NCBI RefSeq assembly: GCF_019973735.1
Contig: NZ_AP024463.1
Location: 558,001-622,000 of the forward strand
DNA from: Arachnia rubra
GTDB taxonomy: Bacteria > Actinomycetota > Actinomycetes > Propionibacteriales > Propionibacteriaceae
DNA length: 64,000 nucleotides
Reading direction: 5' to 3'
Shown here one piece after another: positions 57,063 to 64,000 of this stretch. The translations under genes were made by a program, and so were the position numbers. Each line of letters starts with the position of its first letter. Within the stretch, counting starts at the first letter, position 1. The notes below the pieces were generated by a model, which saw only the letters and a program-made list of their open reading frames with translations, was not told the origin of the DNA and ran no database searches.

Positions 57063-57711
57063 CGTGATCCTCCCAACGTGCCGTGAACCGGTAACCGACG
57101 TTGCGTACGGTTCCGATGAAATGGTCGAGCTGGCCGAGCTTCGCCCGCAGCCGCCGGATGTGGACGTCGATGGTGCGGGTGCCACCGAAATAGTCGTAGC
57201 CCCAGACCTTGCTGAGCAGCACCTCACGGCTCAGCACCTTGCCCTGGTGCTGCACGAGGTAGCGCAGCAGCTCGAACTCGGTGTAGGTCAGGTCTAGCGG
57301 CTCTCCCGAGATGGTTGCGTAGTAGGCGTCCTCGTCGATGCGGATGGGCCCGGCGCTCAGGATGTGCGGCAGGTCGCCTGAGTTCAGCAGCAGCCGCAGC
57401 CGCGCCTCCACCTCGGCCGCCTCGCAGCCGTCGGACACGAAATCCGAGAATCCCCAGTCGCGGCTGAGCAGTCCGAGAGATGGGCCGGGGGCGAGAAGCA
57501 GCATGGGAATCCCGGGGCGGGTCTGGCGGATGATCCTGGTCGCGGTGCGTGCCCAGGGCAGGTCGCTGCGGCCGTCGACGAGCACGACGTCGACGGCGTC
57601 GATCCGCCGCAGGGCCTCCTCCGCGCTCGCGGCGGTGCTGAGGTCATGGTTCAGCAGCGACAGGAAGTCGGGGACCGGGCTGGCGGGGGAGACCAGAAGA
57701 ATCGAGCTCAC
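57055..57711 (-). CDS. glnR: GlnR-type orphan response regulator
   Basis: A 218-residue OmpR-family regulator. The receiver lacks the acidic pair (ILLVSPASPVP) but keeps VVLVDGRSDLPWAR, and SRDWGFSDFV and EVEARLRLLL follow, as in GlnR of Streptomyces and mycobacteria, which controls nitrogen genes without phosphorylation of the Asp. The winged helix (LDLTYTEFELLRYLVQHQGK, then WGYDYFGGTRTIDVHIRRLR) is nearly canonical. The GTG at 57711 is preferred to 57717: GGGAGG is 5 nt away. Confidence 0.9.
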   Translation of the reverse strand: MSSILLVSPASPVPDFLSLLNHDLSTAASAEEALRRIDAVDVVLVDGRSDLPWARTATRIIRQTRPGIPMLLLAPGPSLGLLSRDWGFSDFVSDGCEAAEVEARLRLLLNSGDLPHILSAGPIRIDEDAYYATISGEPLDLTYTEFELLRYLVQHQGKVLSREVLLSKVWGYDYFGGTRTIDVHIRRLRAKLGQLDHFIGTVRNVGYRFTARWEDHDA

Positions 57712-57794
57712 CGTCACCTCCCAGTCTTGTGCGAGTCCCTATCGTATCCGGGGGAACGGCATGGCGTTGCCGTGGCCAGCCTGAGGGATCGGCG

Positions 57795-57800
57795 TAGCAT
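57795..57800 (+). promoter_or_regulatory. -10 box, leaderless
   Basis: TAGCAT, 6-nt spacer, ATG at 57807. Confidence 0.5.
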
Positions 57801-57806
57801 GACCCC

Positions 57807-58526
57807 ATGCCAAAGAGCCTGCCCGATGAGTACTTCCGGCAGAGCACCACAGAGTCCTCGGACGTGCGTTCGGCTTCGTCAGGTGGTGGTGCATCGCTCT
57901 CGTCGAAGAGCCGGGGTCCCAAGTCCTCGGGGATTCCCCTGTGGCTGGCGTTGACCAGCTGCCTGGTCGCGGCTTTGGTCGGTTTGGCCGGCGTCCAGGT
58001 GGTGAAGTGGCAGGAGGCTGCCAGTCCCTCGACGACCCCGACGCCGAGCCTGGCGGCCAGTGGCGGCCTGGACTTGACGCCCTACGACGGCCAGGTCAGG
58101 CCGGTCATGGCCACTGATGCGAAGGGGCAGTGTTCGCAGGGGGGAACGGGACTGGCGATCACGCTCCTGGACTCCCGGCCTGACACGATCTGGCGTTGCC
58201 AGGGAGCCGGGGTGGGGGAGACGGTGAACTTCTTGTTCCCCGCGGACACGGAGCTGGTGGGGGTGCGAATCGTCAATGGCGATGTCACCGGGCAGGCCTA
58301 TCTCGCAGGGCGTCGGATCATGGAGGTGCGCTGGACCTTCGCGGATGGCTCCTGGGCGGTGCAGCCGCTCGAGGCCAATCACCCGGCGGACCAGGAGGTG
58401 CGGTTCCCGCCTGTGACGACCAGCAGCGTCCTGCTGACGGTGCTCTCCAGTACCGAGCCCGGGGAATCCGGAACCGACAACAACGCCATCGCCATCTCAC
58501 GGGTGGAGTTTCTGGGGCGTGGCTGA
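57807..58526 (+). CDS. Membrane protein with NADase-type glycan-binding (discoidin-like) domain
   Basis: A 239-residue protein: a polar Ser-rich N-terminus (1-42), one transmembrane helix (about 43-66, IPLWLALTSCLVAALVGLAG), a Pro/Ser/Thr linker and an exported beta-sandwich (about 95-238). LLDSRPDTIWRCQGAGVGET and VGVRIVNGDV with LTVLSSTEPGESGTDNNAIAI resemble the F5/8- or NADase-type glycan-binding domain seen in actinobacterial surface proteins. Two cysteines in this domain may pair. The ligand is unknown. Confidence 0.65.
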   Translation: MPKSLPDEYFRQSTTESSDVRSASSGGGASLSSKSRGPKSSGIPLWLALTSCLVAALVGLAGVQVVKWQEAASPSTTPTPSLAASGGLDLTPYDGQVRPVMATDAKGQCSQGGTGLAITLLDSRPDTIWRCQGAGVGETVNFLFPADTELVGVRIVNGDVTGQAYLAGRRIMEVRWTFADGSWAVQPLEANHPADQEVRFPPVTTSSVLLTVLSSTEPGESGTDNNAIAISRVEFLGRG

Positions 58527-58539
58527 GGATTGACGCTCC

Positions 58540-59600
58540 ATGACATCGCTTGTTGTTCTCACACTGGGACTGCTGACGATCGCAGCCGCCAATGCGGTCA
58601 GCCCCAGGTTGCGTGTCCCACCCGCTCTGCTTCTTGTGGCTGTAGGGGTTCTGGCGGGCCTCTCGGGGCTGGTGCCCAGCCTGGCCCTGGACCCTGAGGT
58701 GGAGCTTGCTGTGCTGCTGCCTGCGCTGCTCTATGCAGCTGCGGCATCCATGCCAGCTACCGTGTTCCGACGCGAGTTCACGACGGTGAAGTCGTTGTCG
58801 CTGGTCCTGGTCGTCGTGACGGCCTTGGTTCTCGGTTTGCTGTTCTGGTGGCTGATCCCAGGGCTCGGATTCGGTTGGGGGTCGCGCTGGGAGCGGCGCT
58901 TGCCCCCACGGACTCGGTGACACCCGGGATTGCCCGGGCCGCAGGGCTGCGTGGACGGGTGCTCTCGGTGGTGGGATTCGTGACGTTGCTGTTCGTGCGT
59001 ATCAACTTCATGCAGCCAGTGCTGCGGAGCATGGACCGGCGGCTTCACCGCGACGTCCAGCGTCGCGTCAGAGTCGAGACCAGGAGACAGAGCCTGCCGG
59101 GGGATAAGGTTCATCCCAGGTGGGAATCGAGGTTGCGCCGCTGGTTCGCGGACATCGCCTATCAGTCGGCTGAGCCGCTTGGCCGGAACTCAGGGTTCTT
59201 GATCGCGTGGGCTGGGGTTCGCGGAGCCCTGTCCCTAGCAGCCGTCCACACTCTCCCCGAGACCATGCCGCACCGGGGGATGGCGACCCTGGTGGCCTTC
59301 ACGATCGTGCTTTTATCGCTGCTGGTGCAAGGACTCACCCTGCCCTTGGCCGCCAGGCGGCTTGCGGCGCCTCGCGACCTTGAGGCTCAGCAACAGCAGG
59401 CGCAACGCCTGGTCGCCTACCTGGAGGAGGCCGCGTCTGAGCCTGCCGCGGCTCATCCCGGCCAGGCGACGGCCCGCACTGACCCGCGGTATGCCGCCCT
59501 CGCGCGAGCCCGGGATGAGGGTGGCTTCGATATCGAGGTGCTCGATGCTGCGCTGCGCCGCCTGGACGCGGGAGAACTGGCTGAGGCGGCTGGGCACTGA
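58540..59600 (+). pseudogene. Na+/H+ antiporter (NhaP/CPA1-like), frameshifted and internally deleted
   Basis: Frame 1 (58540-58920) has the first three helices of a CPA1 antiporter (LRVPPALLLVAVGVLAGL, LPALLYAAAA). Around 58860, within or near a run of G, the homologous sequence moves to another frame (to 59600) that continues LGAALAPTDSVTPGIARAAG. About 200-250 residues of the family's middle are then missing before VGFVTLLFVRINFMQP, and the last helices (WAGVRGALSLAAVHTLPE) remain. A relic; not expected to transport ions. Confidence 0.85.
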
Positions 59601-59812
59601 CCTGAGGCCGGCTCTATGACCGGACGGCCGTCTCCACTCAGATGCCTGCTAACCCAGGACAGACAGCCCGTGTGGGAGTGTCCATGAATGCACTATCGCA
59701 GTGGCGGCCTCCTACACGATGTAAAATCAGCGCCTTACAAACGATTTCAGGTTCAGTTTTATCCTATGGCCTGCGTCGATACCGAATCCGTATACAGGAA
59801 GAGGAATTCACA

Positions 59813-61381
59813 ATGACATCACATCCTCCCAGCGCTCTGGACAGTGCTGTCGTCGAGCCCGGGAGCTCCCGCTGGAAGCCGGATACCCTCCGCAGCGGGC
59901 CCTCGAAGGAGGACCGTGGCCTGCTTGGTCACCCCAGAGGCCTGCCCTGGATGCTTAACGTTGAGTTGTGGGAGCGTTTCTCGTACTACGGGATGCGCGC
60001 CATCCTGTTGTATTTCATCACCGATACCGTGGCCAACGGCGGTATGGGATTCGACAACAACACAGGCCAGGTCATCCTGGCGGCCTATGGTGCCGCCGTA
60101 TACCTGCTGACGATCCCCGGCGGGATCTTCGCCGACCGGATCATTGGGCCATGGCCATCAGTGCTCTACGGCGGCGTCGTCATTATGGCGGGCCATCTGT
60201 GCCTGGCCGGCCCCACCGGCGCGCTGTCGTGGATCGGCATCGTCCTGGTCGCGGTCGGCACTGGTTTCATCAAGCCGAATCTCTCAACGATCGTCGGCGG
60301 GCTGTATGACGACAAGGACCTGCGGCGTGACGCCGGTTTCCAGCTGTTCTACATGTCGATTAACATCGGCTCCTTCTTCTCCCCGCTGGTCACCGGTGGC
60401 CTGCGGGCTGCCTACGGTTACCACGCGGGCTTCGTCGCGGCGGCGGTCGGCATGGCCCTTGCCCTCGTGGCTTTCTTCTACGGGCGGAGCAAGCTTTCAA
60501 ACTTCGCCTTCAACATCCCCAACCCGGTGCGGGGCGCGGAGCGCCGGAGGCTGTTCTTGATCTCGGTGGCCGTCGTTGCAGGCTGTGGTCTTCTCTTTGG
60601 GATCCTCTACCTGCTCACCGGGATGTCCTCAGCGGTCGCCTACACACTGTTCATCATCGCTACGGGTGCGTCGATCGCCTACTTCGTCATCATGCTCTGC
60701 TCGCCCAGGGTCACCGCTGTGGAGCGCAAGCACCTGCGGGCCTACATCGCGCTGTGGATCGGCGCTGTGCTGTTCTGGATGATCTTCGAGCAGGCCTCGG
60801 GCAAGATGGCCACGTTCGCCAAGTACAACACGGACGGCGCCACCCCGTTCTTCGGGTGGGCCTTCAGCCCCGAGGCCTACCAGTCCGTGAACCCGGCCAC
60901 CGTCATCATCCTGGCCCCGGTCATGGGCTGGATCTTCACCAAGCGCGCGGGCAAGTTCCCCTCCACCGTGGTGAAGTTCGCGACCGCCGTGCTCATCATC
61001 GGGCTGTCCGCCATCCTGCTTGGTTTCGGATTCCAGTCCTGGCCGGGCGGCGCGACTCTCGCGCCGTGGTGGTTCCTGGTGATGGTCTTCGTCGTCCAGA
61101 CCGTCGGTGAGCTGTGCCTGTCCCCGGTGGGCCTGGCCACCACCACCGCGCTGGCGCCCAAGAACTTCGCATCCCAGGCGATGGCGTTGTGGGGGTTGGC
61201 CGCGGCTACTGGCCAGAGCATCGCAGCCGTCATCATCGAAGGCACCAGCGAAGTCAGCGACGCCGTCTACTACTACGGGTTGGGCATTCTCACGGTCATC
61301 GTTGCCGTTGGCCTGTTCGCGGTCGCCCCGTGGACGCAGCGGCAGATGGCAGACGTCGGCGTGACCGCTGAGAGCAAGTAG
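59813..61381 (+). CDS. POT-family (PTR2) proton-dependent peptide transporter
   Basis: A 522-residue, 12-14-helix MFS transporter importing di- and tripeptides with protons. The family signatures ELWERFSYYGMRAILLYFI, GTGFIKPNLSTIVGGLY and QLFYMSINIGSFFSPLV are present, as is the helix-10/11 block WWFLVMVFVVQTVGELCLSP. The ATG at 59813 follows GGAAGAGG; the longer frame from 59642 is unlikely. The four secreted tripeptidyl-aminopeptidase-like proteins in this window would supply its substrates (inference). Confidence 0.9.
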   Translation: MTSHPPSALDSAVVEPGSSRWKPDTLRSGPSKEDRGLLGHPRGLPWMLNVELWERFSYYGMRAILLYFITDTVANGGMGFDNNTGQVILAAYGAAVYLLTIPGGIFADRIIGPWPSVLYGGVVIMAGHLCLAGPTGALSWIGIVLVAVGTGFIKPNLSTIVGGLYDDKDLRRDAGFQLFYMSINIGSFFSPLVTGGLRAAYGYHAGFVAAAVGMALALVAFFYGRSKLSNFAFNIPNPVRGAERRRLFLISVAVVAGCGLLFGILYLLTGMSSAVAYTLFIIATGASIAYFVIMLCSPRVTAVERKHLRAYIALWIGAVLFWMIFEQASGKMATFAKYNTDGATPFFGWAFSPEAYQSVNPATVIILAPVMGWIFTKRAGKFPSTVVKFATAVLIIGLSAILLGFGFQSWPGGATLAPWWFLVMVFVVQTVGELCLSPVGLATTTALAPKNFASQAMALWGLAAATGQSIAAVIIEGTSEVSDAVYYYGLGILTVIVAVGLFAVAPWTQRQMADVGVTAESK

Positions 61382-61396
61382 CCACGTTAGGCCTGG

Positions 61397-61431
61397 GGTA
61401 TCCCACGCCACAGCGCCGGGCGTGGGATACC
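61397..61431. terminator. 13-bp perfect hairpin between convergent genes
   Basis: GGTATCCCACGCC and complement with a 9-nt loop, followed by a run of nine G on the plus strand rather than T. Confidence 0.7.
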
Positions 61432-61463
61432 GGGGGGGGGATTGCTCGGCGCGAGATGGCGTC

Positions 61464-61928
61464 TCAGAGGTGTCGTAGCGCTTCGGCGTAGCCGGGCGAG
61501 AGCAGACTCATCCCGACCACCAGGCGCTGGTGCGCGACCTCCAGCCGGCAGCCGTTGCTCAGATCCCAGCGGGCTTTGCTGGCGACGTCGGAGCGGCTCA
61601 GGGCTGGTTTGCCCCACAGCTTGGTTCCGGCGAAGACGTAGCTGGTGTAGGCGTCGTTGATGAAGGTGTCCCATTCCGGTGAGGGATCCGGCTGCGTGTC
61701 GGTCAGGCACAGGCTGATCAGGTCTAGCCCGTCCTGCTCATTCGTCATGATGACGGCCAGGGCTGGCTGGTTGACGGGCAGGCCGGTGCGGTAACGGCCG
61801 TCCTGCCTGCTGAATCCCGCCTCGGCTAGGAGCACATCCAGGACGGGCGGCCTGAGGGGCCACTGCTGTTTTGTCCAGTAGCGGGCCAGGGCTATGAAGT
61901 AGTTGGGGGTGACTGCATTCCAGGTCAT
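61464..61928 (-). CDS. Unknown protein (possibly DUF6301-like)
   Basis: A 154-residue cytosolic protein with no signal or membrane helix. MTWNAVTPNYFIALARYWTK at the start, WDTFINDAYT in the middle and LSNGCRLEVAHQRLVVGMSL with PGYAEALRHL at the end resemble the small actinobacterial DUF6301 family, but only weakly. It overlaps the upstream gene by ATGA, so the two proteins are probably made together. Role unknown. Confidence 0.55.
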   Translation of the reverse strand: MTWNAVTPNYFIALARYWTKQQWPLRPPVLDVLLAEAGFSRQDGRYRTGLPVNQPALAVIMTNEQDGLDLISLCLTDTQPDPSPEWDTFINDAYTSYVFAGTKLWGKPALSRSDVASKARWDLSNGCRLEVAHQRLVVGMSLLSPGYAEALRHL

Positions 61929-62554
61929 GGGGCCTCTGGGATGGGCAGGTCGAGGGTGGTGTCGAGTCGGAAGCTGTTGATGGTGATCTCGTCGGCGGAT
62001 ACCCCCTTGACCACCTGGTAGCGGACCTCGGCGGTGCCTGCCGTGATCGCGTCCGCGACCGGATTGCCGGAGGGGGCCTGGGCCAGGAAGTCACGTAGCC
62101 CGGTCTCGTAGCGGTCGTCGAGACGCACCAGGTGGTTCAGGTACTGGGATGTCCCCTGCTCGTAGAGCCTGCCGGCGAGGAGAATCATCCTCAGCTCGTC
62201 ACCGGGCCCCTGGCCCTCGTAGAAGGTGATGCGAGGTGGGTCGCCAGCGACGGTGGCGCGGTACTGCTGCTCCCAGGGCAGATAGCTGGCCCGGCCGACG
62301 ATGACCTGTTCCCGCCGGCTGGCGATGAGGTCGTCCATCACCTGTTGCCCGATCTGATGGCTGGCCTTCCTCATGCCGTAGCTGGACTTGTGGGCCGCGA
62401 CCGCTGCCGCGCGCAGGTCGTCGGCCTGCTCCCCGGTCAGGCGGCCGGAGGCCGCGAGCCAGCGGATGACATCCTCGACGTCCTCCGCGGCGGGATCGTC
62501 CAGGAGCCTCCCCGCGGAGTCGTTGCCAGTACCCCGGCCCTTCCCTCCAGCCAT
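61925..62554 (-). CDS. Unknown protein, first gene of a two-gene operon
   Basis: A 209-residue protein. The N-terminus is Gly/Lys-rich and polar; a helical region (about 25-85) includes WLAASGRLTGEQADDLRAAA and SYGMRKASHQIGQQVMDDL; the second half is mixed alpha/beta with GDPPRITFYEGQG. No transmembrane segment. I do not recognise the family. Coupled to the gene at 61464. Confidence 0.55.
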   Translation of the reverse strand: MAGGKGRGTGNDSAGRLLDDPAAEDVEDVIRWLAASGRLTGEQADDLRAAAVAAHKSSYGMRKASHQIGQQVMDDLIASRREQVIVGRASYLPWEQQYRATVAGDPPRITFYEGQGPGDELRMILLAGRLYEQGTSQYLNHLVRLDDRYETGLRDFLAQAPSGNPVADAITAGTAEVRYQVVKGVSADEITINSFRLDTTLDLPIPEAP

Positions 62555-62582
62555 GGCCCCCAGTCTGCCACCTGGACAGAAT

Positions 62583-62624
62583 CGCTGGGGGCGTCAAGGA
62601 CCCAAGCCCTCGACGCCCCCAGCG
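62583..62624 (-). terminator. 13-bp hairpin after ybdD-cstA
   Basis: CGCTGGGGGCGTC and complement, 16-nt loop, just after the YbdD stop. Confidence 0.75.
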
Positions 62625-62631
62625 GACCAGG

Positions 62632-62832
62632 TCAGCAGCAGCGGCTCGATATCTGACGGCCCTGGCGGTCGTATTCGGCGCGCCAGAACTCGCGCTCGGT
62701 GAGTGGCTCTCCACAGCCGTGGCGCCGGTGGTGGGCCAGGTACTGCTGGTACTTGTTGGCCCCCACGACCCCATTGACGAACCACGTGACGCGGCGCCAG
62801 ATGGTCGTGAGCCTCGCCCGGACGGTGTGCAT
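62632..62832 (-). CDS. YbdD/YjiX family protein
   Basis: A 66-residue protein. VVGANKYQQYLAHHRRHGCG followed by LTEREFWRAEYDRQ is the YbdD/YjiX signature; in enterobacteria this gene also follows cstA or yjiY and is thought to assist the transporter. The ATG at 62832 overlaps the cstA stop (TGATG). Confidence 0.85.
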   Translation of the reverse strand: MHTVRARLTTIWRRVTWFVNGVVGANKYQQYLAHHRRHGCGEPLTEREFWRAEYDRQGRQISSRCC

Positions 62833-64000
62833 CAGTGGCTGCCACCCCGCAGGTCGGCCTCGGGATGCTCTGTGTAGTAGTCGTTCCACTGCTTGACCAG
62901 CTCCTTCTCGGACGCGGTGGCCGACATGCCCGCGGGAGCGTAGATCTCCGACTGCACCGGCGGGTCTTCCGTGTCGGCTCCGCCGCCGGCCAGGACAGCC
63001 CGGATCGCCTGCCACACGCACATGGCGATCACGACCAGGGCGCAGGCCAGGAAGATCACCGACAGCGTCGTCTGCACAGCGGTGTTGCGGACCACAGCCT
63101 CCATCGCCGCGGTCCCCTTCACCCCGCCCAGCTCGGTGAGCCCATCCCTGAGGGCATCCGCGTACCGGTTGTGGTTCGCCCAGTAGCCGACCTTCGGGTC
63201 GGGGCTGAAGATCTTCAGGAACGACCCGGTGATGGTGACCACAGCTGTAAAGGCCAGCGGCACCGCGATGATCAGCAGCGTCCATGTGCGTCCGCGCCGG
63301 GCGAAGATCGTCAGGCACACCGCCAGCGCGATGGCGGCCAGCAGCTGGTTCGCGACCCCGAACAGCGGGAAGAACGTGTTGATGCCGCCGAGTGGGTCGG
63401 TGACGCCGAGCAGCAGGATTGAACCCCAGCCTGCGACCATCAGGCCGGTCGTCAGGTAGCTGCCGGGTTTCCAGTTCGCCTCGCGGAACCTCGGGTGGAG
63501 GTTGCCTAGCGCGTCCGAGAGCATGAACCGGGCCACGCGGGTCCCGGCGTCCACCGAGGTGAGGATGAACAGGGCCTCGAACATGATCGCGAAGTGGTAC
63601 CAGAAGCTCATCATCGCCGGGCCGCCGAACCATTGGTGCATGATGCCGGCCAGGCCCACCGCCAGCGTCGGCGCGCCGCCCGTGCGGGAGACGACGGAGT
63701 GCTCCCCGACCTGCTGGGCCACGCTGGTCAGCTGGTCTGGGGTCAGGTGCACGCCGGTCAGCCCCAGGTTGTTGACGAATGCCACTGCGCCCTCGACCGT
63801 CCCGCCGGTCGCGGCGAGGGAGGAGTTCATCGCGTAGTAGATGCCCTGGTCCACCGACAGCGCTGCGACGAGCGCCATGATCGCGACGAACGACTCCATC
63901 AGCATGCCGCCGTAGCCGATGAACCTGGTCTGGCGTTCCTTCTCGATCAGTTTGGGCGTGGTCCCGGACGAGATCATCGCATGAAAACCCGAGAGGGCAC
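62832..64000 (-). CDS. cstA: Carbon starvation protein CstA (partial, N-terminus outside window)
   Basis: 389 codons of a polytopic membrane transporter used for peptide or pyruvate uptake under carbon limitation. The in-frame sequence enters the window as ALSGFHAMISSGTTPKLIEKE, the highly conserved CstA motif; GIMHQWFGGP, ALFILTSVDAGTRVARFMLS and GGINTFFPLFGVANQLLAAIAL follow. Full-length proteins of this kind have about 700 residues, so roughly half is missing. An internal ATG at 63977 is not the start. Confidence 0.9.
   Translation of the reverse strand, partial: ALSGFHAMISSGTTPKLIEKERQTRFIGYGGMLMESFVAIMALVAALSVDQGIYYAMNSSLAATGGTVEGAVAFVNNLGLTGVHLTPDQLTSVAQQVGEHSVVSRTGGAPTLAVGLAGIMHQWFGGPAMMSFWYHFAIMFEALFILTSVDAGTRVARFMLSDALGNLHPRFREANWKPGSYLTTGLMVAGWGSILLLGVTDPLGGINTFFPLFGVANQLLAAIALAVCLTIFARRGRTWTLLIIAVPLAFTAVVTITGSFLKIFSPDPKVGYWANHNRYADALRDGLTELGGVKGTAAMEAVVRNTAVQTTLSVIFLACALVVIAMCVWQAIRAVLAGGGADTEDPPVQSEIYAPAGMSATASEKELVKQWNDYYTEHPEADLRGGSH

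Noticed and set aside
58540..59600. Programmed frameshifting in the antiporter gene
   Set aside because: The central transmembrane part is also missing, so a recoded full-length product would still be defective.

Overview
The window is GC-rich, densely packed DNA from an actinomycete. It carries mycothiol genes (mycothione reductase, mycothiol synthase), a GlnR-type orphan regulator, a bS22 small ribosomal protein gene, a polyphosphate kinase next to a MutT1-like Nudix/phosphatase gene, and many promoters whose TANNNT -10 box lies 6-8 nt before the start codon (leaderless mRNAs). A member of the Propionibacteriaceae (Arachnia-like) is my best guess; this is inference from gene content, not a database match.

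Layout. 1-13.3 kb is mostly housekeeping: radA (cut by the window edge), a glyoxalase-like protein, a TIM-barrel isomerase, proline dehydrogenase, a CPBP membrane protease, asd-proC, a DUF1707 protein, bS22, a HemD-type fusion, a histidine phosphatase, a sigma-like/GerMN/Gmad2 fusion, an SDR and mtr. 13.3-23.2 kb is rearranged: an ABC-2 cassette is present twice, once with its ATPase deleted in frame, and the copies are separated by a DUF262-HipA gene pair. A two-component system follows, then a second ABC operon flanked by 77-bp repeats. 23.2-35 kb holds four paralogous secreted S33 tripeptidyl-aminopeptidase-like proteins, a membrane-anchored serine hydrolase, a truncated MacB-type ATPase with an intact FtsX-like permease, and a tail remnant of a second serine hydrolase.

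35-39.2 kb is pstSCAB with a PHO-box-like repeat; PstA carries a large extracellular insert. 39.4-51.8 kb is a carbohydrate-uptake region: a secreted beta-propeller-like protein, a sugar ABC transporter, a DapA-like aldolase, a 2-hydroxyacid dehydrogenase, an epimerase-like protein, a ROK regulator and a cytosolic GH20 hexosaminidase. A near-identical 22-bp palindrome joins the propeller gene, about 9 kb away, to the transporter/ROK promoter region. 51.8-64 kb contains a Tat-exported protein, the operon glnR-mshD-ppk1-mutT1-like, a glycan-binding-type membrane protein, a broken Na+/H+ antiporter, a POT-family peptide transporter, a two-gene unknown operon, and ybdD-cstA (cstA cut by the window edge).

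How the parts fit. The secreted peptidases and the POT transporter make a plausible extracellular peptide-scavenging route. The ROK/ABC/GH20 block looks like import and degradation of an amino-sugar-containing oligosaccharide. The Pst system and polyphosphate kinase handle phosphate uptake and storage. The most interesting accessory items are the DUF262-HipA pair, the duplicated and partly deleted ABC cassette, the shared ROK-type operator and the sigma-like/GerMN membrane fusion.
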